Source: Ophiura sarsii
Lineage: Eukaryota > Echinodermata > Ophiuroidea > Amphilepidida > Ophiuridae
Assembly: GCA_035610835.1 (NCBI GenBank)
Contig: CM069459.1
Coordinates: forward strand, 30,788,366-30,852,365
Direction: 5' to 3'
Length of the DNA stretch: 64,000 nucleotides
Part shown: positions 58,754 to 64,000 of the stretch, piece after piece
Numbering within the stretch: position 1 is the first letter of the stretch
How the letters are laid out: the number at the start of each line of letters is the position of its first letter
Made by a program: the position numbers and the translations under genes
The notes under the pieces: model-generated
The model's database searches: none
Told to the model about the DNA's origin: nothing
What the model saw: the letters and a program-made list of their open reading frames with translations, nothing else

Positions 58754-59524
58754 TCAAGCCTGTCCTGTACGCTTAACTCTTATCGGCTTTTTATGGTATT
58801 TATTCAGTATCAACATTATCTCTTTGTGTTCATCCTTTTCAGCATAGTCAAAAGCGGTATAGCCAAACTGAAAAAAACCCCGAACAAATGAGTATAACTC
58901 CCTGTGCTAGCACCGGGAATTGAAAACCCCTTAAAATGGACCCATGTTCAATAGCTTTTCAGTGAAATTCTTTCATAACCTTAGGAAAGAATATTTGAAT
59001 CGAAGTGAAAGTTCATATATGTAATACAATTGTAAAAATGTACAAGTCCCAATTTGTATCATAATTGAGGACCACCTCCAACACATCACTGAATAAGTAA
59101 AGCCTTTAAAATCTTAGGTCCACCAGTCACATCCTTTGGGAATATCTCAAGATTGGGATTTCGCTATACTAACTCTATTTCATCTGTTACCACATGAACG
59201 GGTGTAAGCTGTGTGAGCTAGCCAGATTGGAACATTGCCTTTAAGGACAGTTTTGAATCACATACATATTGATTGCAGCGTAGATGTACAAATTCAAAAT
59301 CTCGAAAAGGTTGTATTGTATTTAATCATGAGATATGTCGTGTATGGGTACGCTATATTGCATCTGTGAATAACGAATATTAATATGTTCATAAGGAGCC
59401 ATATAATGTTGATAATGTAGCCGTATACCTTATCTTTGATAGTGGGATCAGACTTGTGCTCCAATAGAACTTCACACAGTTCAGGGTTATTCGCTGTTGC
59501 ATAATGTAATGGTGTTTTACCAGC
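58754..59524 (-). CDS. Ankyrin-repeat protein, last two exons (5' part outside window or unrecognised)
   Basis: Two minus-strand exons: 59429-59524 (32 codons) and 58754-58867 (37 codons plus TGA), with AG acceptors (ATATTATAG and TTTTTTTCAG), a GTATAC donor and phase-0 junctions. The first reads AGKTPLHYATANNPELCEVL then LEHKSDPTIKDK, a textbook ankyrin repeat (G-K-T-P-L-H-Y-A core). The second continues FGYTAFDYAEKDEHKEIMLI and ends with a short basic tail, KKPIRVKRTGQA. Ankyrin repeats are protein-binding scaffolds; no further domain is visible, so the role is unknown. Being split at repeat boundaries explains why neither exon stands out as a long open frame. Earlier exons were not found in 59.5-64 kb and probably lie beyond the window. 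Confidence 0.85.
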
Positions 59525-59879
59525 CTATAATATAAAATTAATGAACATAATATTTATATGGTTATTTTGTGGTTCATTCTGTCATTACAAAACAATTGCA
59601 TGCGGAAACTTTGTGAAAGATAAAGTGTGAGAAGTGGGTGTGGGTGTAGGGTGGCGTGTGTGTGTGGGCGGTGGGGGTAGTTTGGGTGTAGTTTAATATC
59701 CAAACGAGCACTACATCACCCTATGCTTCTATATGTTATACAATGACACAGTTTTCTGCAGCGACTGCAAAGAAGACTATTTTACTGACCAGACTTTGAG
59801 AGTTTTCCCCCTAACATTCCCACTCATCAGCGAATCAAACCTCATAGTACTATCATAATACTATCGTGCGTTTGTTGCA

Positions 59880-60070
59880 TGCAGCGTGGTACTTGGCTCA
59901 CAAATATTATTAGCTTCACAATTTTCACCAATTTGAAACGGTTTAACTATAGGCCTAAGCCTTTGGTCGGATTTTCCCACCTAAGAGGAGTATCGGCTAA
60001 GTGGGAAAGGAATCTGAAAAATCTGTTTTGCATTTGGTAAAAATTGAAGCCGCGTGGAAAGTGTTAACTA
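59880..60070. mobile_element. Two adjoining MITE fragments
   Basis: TTTTCACCAATTTGAAACGG plus TTTAACTATAG near 59920-59953 is a diverged end of the CCAAATTGGCGA family. From about 60003, GAATCTGAAAAATCTGTTTT and GCCGCGTGGAAAGTGTTAA (to about 60067) are the 3' end of the ACTTTCC family. Confidence 0.6.
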
Positions 60071-60151
60071 TTGTTAAAGACATGGTTTTATAAGCCATCA
60101 TTTTACAGTGTAGCTTAATATGCAAGACACTTGTTTTTGTTTTCTTTGTTT

Positions 60152-60255
60152 TAACACTTTCCACGCGGCAGGCAGCTGCAGACGACATTCCAAAAATTCA
60201 CAAAATGTTTCAAAAATGTCAAAACTATTGAATTTTATCACTAAATTTGGAACCA
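60152..60255 (+). mobile_element. ACTTTCCACGCGGC-family MITE, 5' half
   Basis: Begins TTAACACTTTCCACGCGGCA and follows the complete copy at 21699 for about 100 bases (GGCAGCTGCAGACGACATTC, CACAAAATGTTTC), then enters unrelated GC-rich sequence at about 60256-60430. It sits just 85 bases from the 3' half at 60003-60067. Confidence 0.75.
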
Positions 60256-60469
60256 TTACCGCCCTGCGAACGGGCGCGGAACGGGTGCGCTGTCTGTATA
60301 CCGTCCTCAAACCGGACTCTCACCCTTTGCCGCCGCTTTTACTCACCCGGCAAGAGTTTTGAGAATGGTCAAACTTCCTGCCGGGCGCGGATGGCCGGCA
60401 ATGTCCCCGGCAACGTGTTCGATGTTCGTTTTTGATCAATGAAAATGAAATAAGAATGATGAAATTAAG

Positions 60470-62830
60470 CAATGCGTAAAATGATGAAGAGTGCGTAGTT
60501 TCAATTACGGCGTTATACTTTTTGTCTGGTCAGTAAAAAGTGCGGAAACTGGTGAAAAGTGCGGGTTATTTTACAGATATAAAGAAATGAAAATAATATA
60601 AAAATGTTGAAAATAACTAGTGCGATAAATGGTAAAAAGTGCGGGGTTTGAGAGAAGGTGGTTTTTTTTCTTCTTGGTCAATGAAAAGTGCGGAAACTAG
60701 TAAAAATTGCGGGTTATTTTACCGACATGTCGGTTTTTGAAGAAATGAAAATAATATAAAAATGTTGAAAATAAATAGTGCGATAAATAATGAAAAGTGC
60801 GGGGTTTGTGAGAAGGTGTTTTTTTTCTTCTTGGTCAATGAAAAGTGCAGAAACTAGTAAAAAGTGCGGGTTATTTTACAGACATGTTCGTTTTTGAAGA
60901 AATGAAAATAATAGAAAAATGTTGAAAATAAATAGTGCGATAAATGGTGGTAAGTGCGGGGTTTGAGAGAAGGTGTTTTTTCTGTTTTTCTTTCATTTTC
61001 TTGGCCAATGAAAAGTGAGGAAACTAGTAAAAAGTGCGGGTTATTTTACAGATATGTTGGTTTTTGAAGAAATGAAAATGAAATAAGAATGATGAAATGT
61101 TGGTTTTTGAAGAAATGAAAATGAAATAAGAATGATGAAATTCAGCAGTGCGTAAAATGGTAAAAAGTGCGTGGTTTCAGTAAAGGGGTGTTACTTTTTT
61201 CTTACTGGTCAGTGAAAAGTGCGAAAACTGGTCAAAAGTGCGGGTTATTTTATGGATATATTAGTTTTTGAAGAAATGAAAATAATATAAAAATGTTGAA
61301 AATAAATAGTGCGATAAATGGTGAAAAGTGCGGGGTTTGAGAGAAGGTGTGATATTCGTTTTTCTTGGTCAATTAATAGTGCGGGAACCAGTTAAAAGTG
61401 CGGGTTATTTTACAGAAATGTTGGTTTTTGAAGAAATGAAAATGAAATAAGAATGATGAAATTCAGCAGTGCGTAAAATGGTAAAAAGTGCGTGGTTTCA
61501 GTAAAGGGGTGTTACTTTTTTCTTACTGGTCAGTGAAAAGTGCGAAAACTGGTCAAAAGTGCGGGTTATTTTATGGATATATTAGTTTTTGAAGAAATGA
61601 AAATAATATAAAAATGTTGAAAATAAATAGTGCGATAAATGGTCAAAAGTGCGGGTTATTTTTCAGACATATTCGTTTTTGAATAAATGAAAAAAATATA
61701 AAAATGTTGAAAATAATTAGTGCGATAAATGGTAAAAGGTGCGGGGTTTGAGAGAAGGTGTTTTTCTTTCTTTCTTGGTCAATGAAAAGTGCGAAAACTA
61801 GTAAAAAGTGCGGGTTATTTTACGGATATATTCGTTTTTGAAGAAATGAAAATAATATAAAAATGTTGAAAATAAATTGTGCGATAAATGGTGAAAAGTG
61901 AGGGGTTTGAGAGAAGGTTTGTTTTTCCTTTTTCCTGGTCAATGAAAAGTGCGGGTTATTTTACGGATATGTTCGTTTTTGAATAACTGAAAATGAAATA
62001 AGAATGATGAAATTAAGCTATGCATAAAATTATCAAAAGTGCGTGGTTTCAATAAAGGCGTGTTACCTTTTTTTCTGGTCAGTGAAAAGTGCGGAAACTG
62101 GTGAAAAATTGGGTTTATTTTACGGAGATGCTCGTTTTTGATGAAATGAAAATGAAATAAGAATGATAAAATTAAGCAGCGAGTAAAATGGTAAAAAGTG
62201 CGTGGTTTCAATAAAGGTGTGTTATTTTTTTCCTACTGGTCGGTCAAAAGTGCGAAAACTGGTTAAAAGAGCGGGTTATTTTACGGATATGGTCATTTTT
62301 GAATAAATGAAAATGAAATAAGGATGATTAAATTAAGCTATGCGTAAAATTATCAAAAGTGCGAGGTTTGTTTCAATGAAGGTGTGGGTTTTTTCTGGTC
62401 AGTGAAAAGTGCGGAAACTGGTGAAAAATGCGGTTTATTTTATGGAGATGTTCGGGTTTGAATAAATAAATAAAAAATAAGAATGATGAAATAAGCTATG
62501 CGTAAAATTATCAAAAGTGTGTGGTTTGTTTCAATGAAGGTGTATTCTTTTTTTCTGGTCAGTGAAAAGTGCGGAAACTGGTGAAAAATGCGGGTTATTT
62601 TACCGAGATAGTCGTTTTGAATAAATGAAAATGAAATAAGGATGGTGAAATTAAGCTATGCGTAAAATTATCCAAAGTGCGTGGTTTGTTTCAATAAAGG
62701 TGTATTCTTTTTTTTCTGGTCAGTGAAAAATTCGGAAACTGGTGAAAATGCGGGTTATTTTACGGAGATGTTCGGATTTGAATAAAAGTTGACAACCGAA
62801 AATGTTAAAAGGTGCGAAGTTGGATTGAAG
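60470..62830 (+). repeat. Inverted counterpart of the CGCACTTT minisatellite
   Basis: Same modules as 30320-33990 but reverse-complemented: AAAAGTGCGGGTTATTTTAC, GAAGAAATGAAAATAATATA, AAAATGTTGAAAATAAATAG, TGCGATAAATGG and GTGCGGGGTTTGAGAGAAGG. A further variant (GAAATAAGAATGATGAAATT with AGCAGTGCGTAAAATGG) becomes dominant to the right, while it is seen only at the diverged left edge of the other array. Confidence 0.92.
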
Positions 62831-62899
62831 GTGTATCAGTTTTTTAAATCACATAATTTAGTATTAATGTTGAATGTCGGCCTAAATCAAGACAGCGGC

Positions 62900-63330
62900 A
62901 ACTTCAAGATTGTTAAAAGTGTGGGTTTTTACACGCGCGGCTACGGAAAATAACGTGTCCTAAATCATGACATATATGAAAAATTGTCCCCAAAATGATG
63001 TTTCCGAAAAGAGGCACTTTTCAACGATGCAGGAAAATTATTGATGTAAATGGTTGACACTTTCGGGTAGTCATGTATGAAGAAAAAAAATCATTTTATT
63101 TATTTATTTTCAAAAAAGACCAGCTAGAGAAAGAAGATACTTTCTTGTAATTCAAAATAAAGACAACTGAAATATTTTGTTAAAAAGCACTGGAGACATT
63201 TTGTAACTTTCTTGTACATGATCTTAAAAAGTACCACTTTTTCTGAAAAACATCTTTTGGGGGAAATGTGACCGTTTTGAGAAATGTAAACGTGAAGCGT
63301 TTTTCCTTTTCATAAACGTTTCTTATCCTT
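62900..63330. repeat. Right flank of the inverted minisatellite
   Basis: Reverse-complement relative of 29740-30200: TGTCCTAAATCATGACA, CGCGCGGCTACGGAAAAT, CCCCAAAATGATGTTTCC and GAAGCGTTTTTCCTTTTC match in the expected order. Confidence 0.6.
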
Positions 63331-63442
63331 TGTTTTAACCCTTTATTTTCAGCGTGGGTGGGGTCTGAGGTCTAGACCCAGCTTATATGACCTAACTGAC
63401 TTTAGGGAGTCAAACCTTCTGTACGTTAGGCCAAAAAAAAAA

Positions 63443-63488
63443 GTTATGTTGTCCTCCACAGCTTTCAGAGAGGAGGGGCGGGCGGGCG
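63443..63488. repeat. GC-rich block repeated in inverted orientation at 12561
   Basis: Begins GTTATGTTGTCCTCCACAGC and ends AGGGGCGGGCGGGCG, complement of 12561-12607. Confidence 0.8.
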
Positions 63489-64000
63489 ATTTTTTTTAAT
63501 TTTTTTTCTTTTTTCTTTTACCAGCGGAAGCTCAAATTTAGCCAACAAGAAGTTGAAATCACTCTGAGAGTCGCACATATATGTTATAAACACTTAAATT
63601 AATATTCAATGCCATTTAAACTGTTTTAAAAAAAATCTGAAAAAATAATCTCATATTATCATAATACAAATGTGCACTTTGTTTCATTATTGTTATCGAT
63701 ACAAATCAACTGATGAAAAAGACCCGCCATTTCCTTACAAAATAGACCGGAAATGACCTCAGAATGTATTTAAAATAGAATAAAAAGATTTTCCGAACTC
63801 CATGCGCCGAAGGATAGTAATCATCAAGTACGTATTCGATCTTCGCAAAGTACAAATTCGTCGCGAGGTTTAAACTGAAGTAGGTAGAAAAATTGAAATA
63901 CGTGACGGTAGTGCGGATATAAATTATATATAGGCTATGACAGGAATTGGTCGTATAAGTTTATATTCGTTAACATAATACCAGGGGCTTGTTATACTCA
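63489..64000. other. No gene recognised
   Basis: AT-rich end of the window. No ankyrin-type exon or other coding signal could be supported on either strand. Confidence 0.45.

Overview
This is a 64 kb stretch of an animal nuclear genome, not bacterial or viral. Genes are split by long AT-rich introns with GT..AG boundaries, protein families are metazoan, and most of the DNA is repeats. The AGGCCT-rich flavour (taggcctac, taggcctata), the dense palindromic miniature transposons and a ZU5-Death protein suggest a marine invertebrate deuterostome such as an echinoderm or hemichordate. That placement is inference; the species cannot be read from the window.

Four protein-coding loci are supported. 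(1) The 3' part of an SR splicing-factor gene of the SRSF7/9G8 type (plus, exons from 1 to 6054): end of an RRM, a CCHC zinc knuckle, an RS tail, and an extra RRM-like exon at 133-200. (2) A complete seven-coding-exon tetraspanin gene (plus, 17207-25665, all junctions in phase 0) with an unusually long cytoplasmic tail. (3) A ZU5/Death-domain protein (minus, 35770-37590) in one long open exon. (4) The last two visible exons of an ankyrin-repeat gene (minus, 58754-59524), each too short to stand out as an open reading frame. A candidate terminal exon lies at 34669-34779. The products do not form an obvious pathway; this looks like ordinary gene neighbours separated by mobile DNA.

Repeats fill the rest. 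2.6-14.3 kb holds many short inverted-repeat transposons (MITEs), most flanked by TTAA, plus LINE 3' ends and a tRNA-derived SINE head. 17-26 kb is the tetraspanin gene with MITEs and a LINE remnant in its introns. 26-30 kb holds a second TTAA MITE copy, a 28-bp perfect hairpin and other palindromes. 30.3-34.0 kb is a large two-module minisatellite whose inverted counterpart, with matching flank, lies at 60.5-62.8 kb. 40.4-41.3 kb is a foldback element full of CCACG motifs. 42.6-46.1 kb is a satellite of 109-bp units. 47.1-53.2 kb is a head-to-tail triplet of about 2-kb units, each starting TC and ending CTAG, read here as a tandem Helitron array. 55.1-56.4 kb is a tandem array of roughly 90-bp units. 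All coordinates and splice sites were read by eye; no alignment or database search was possible.
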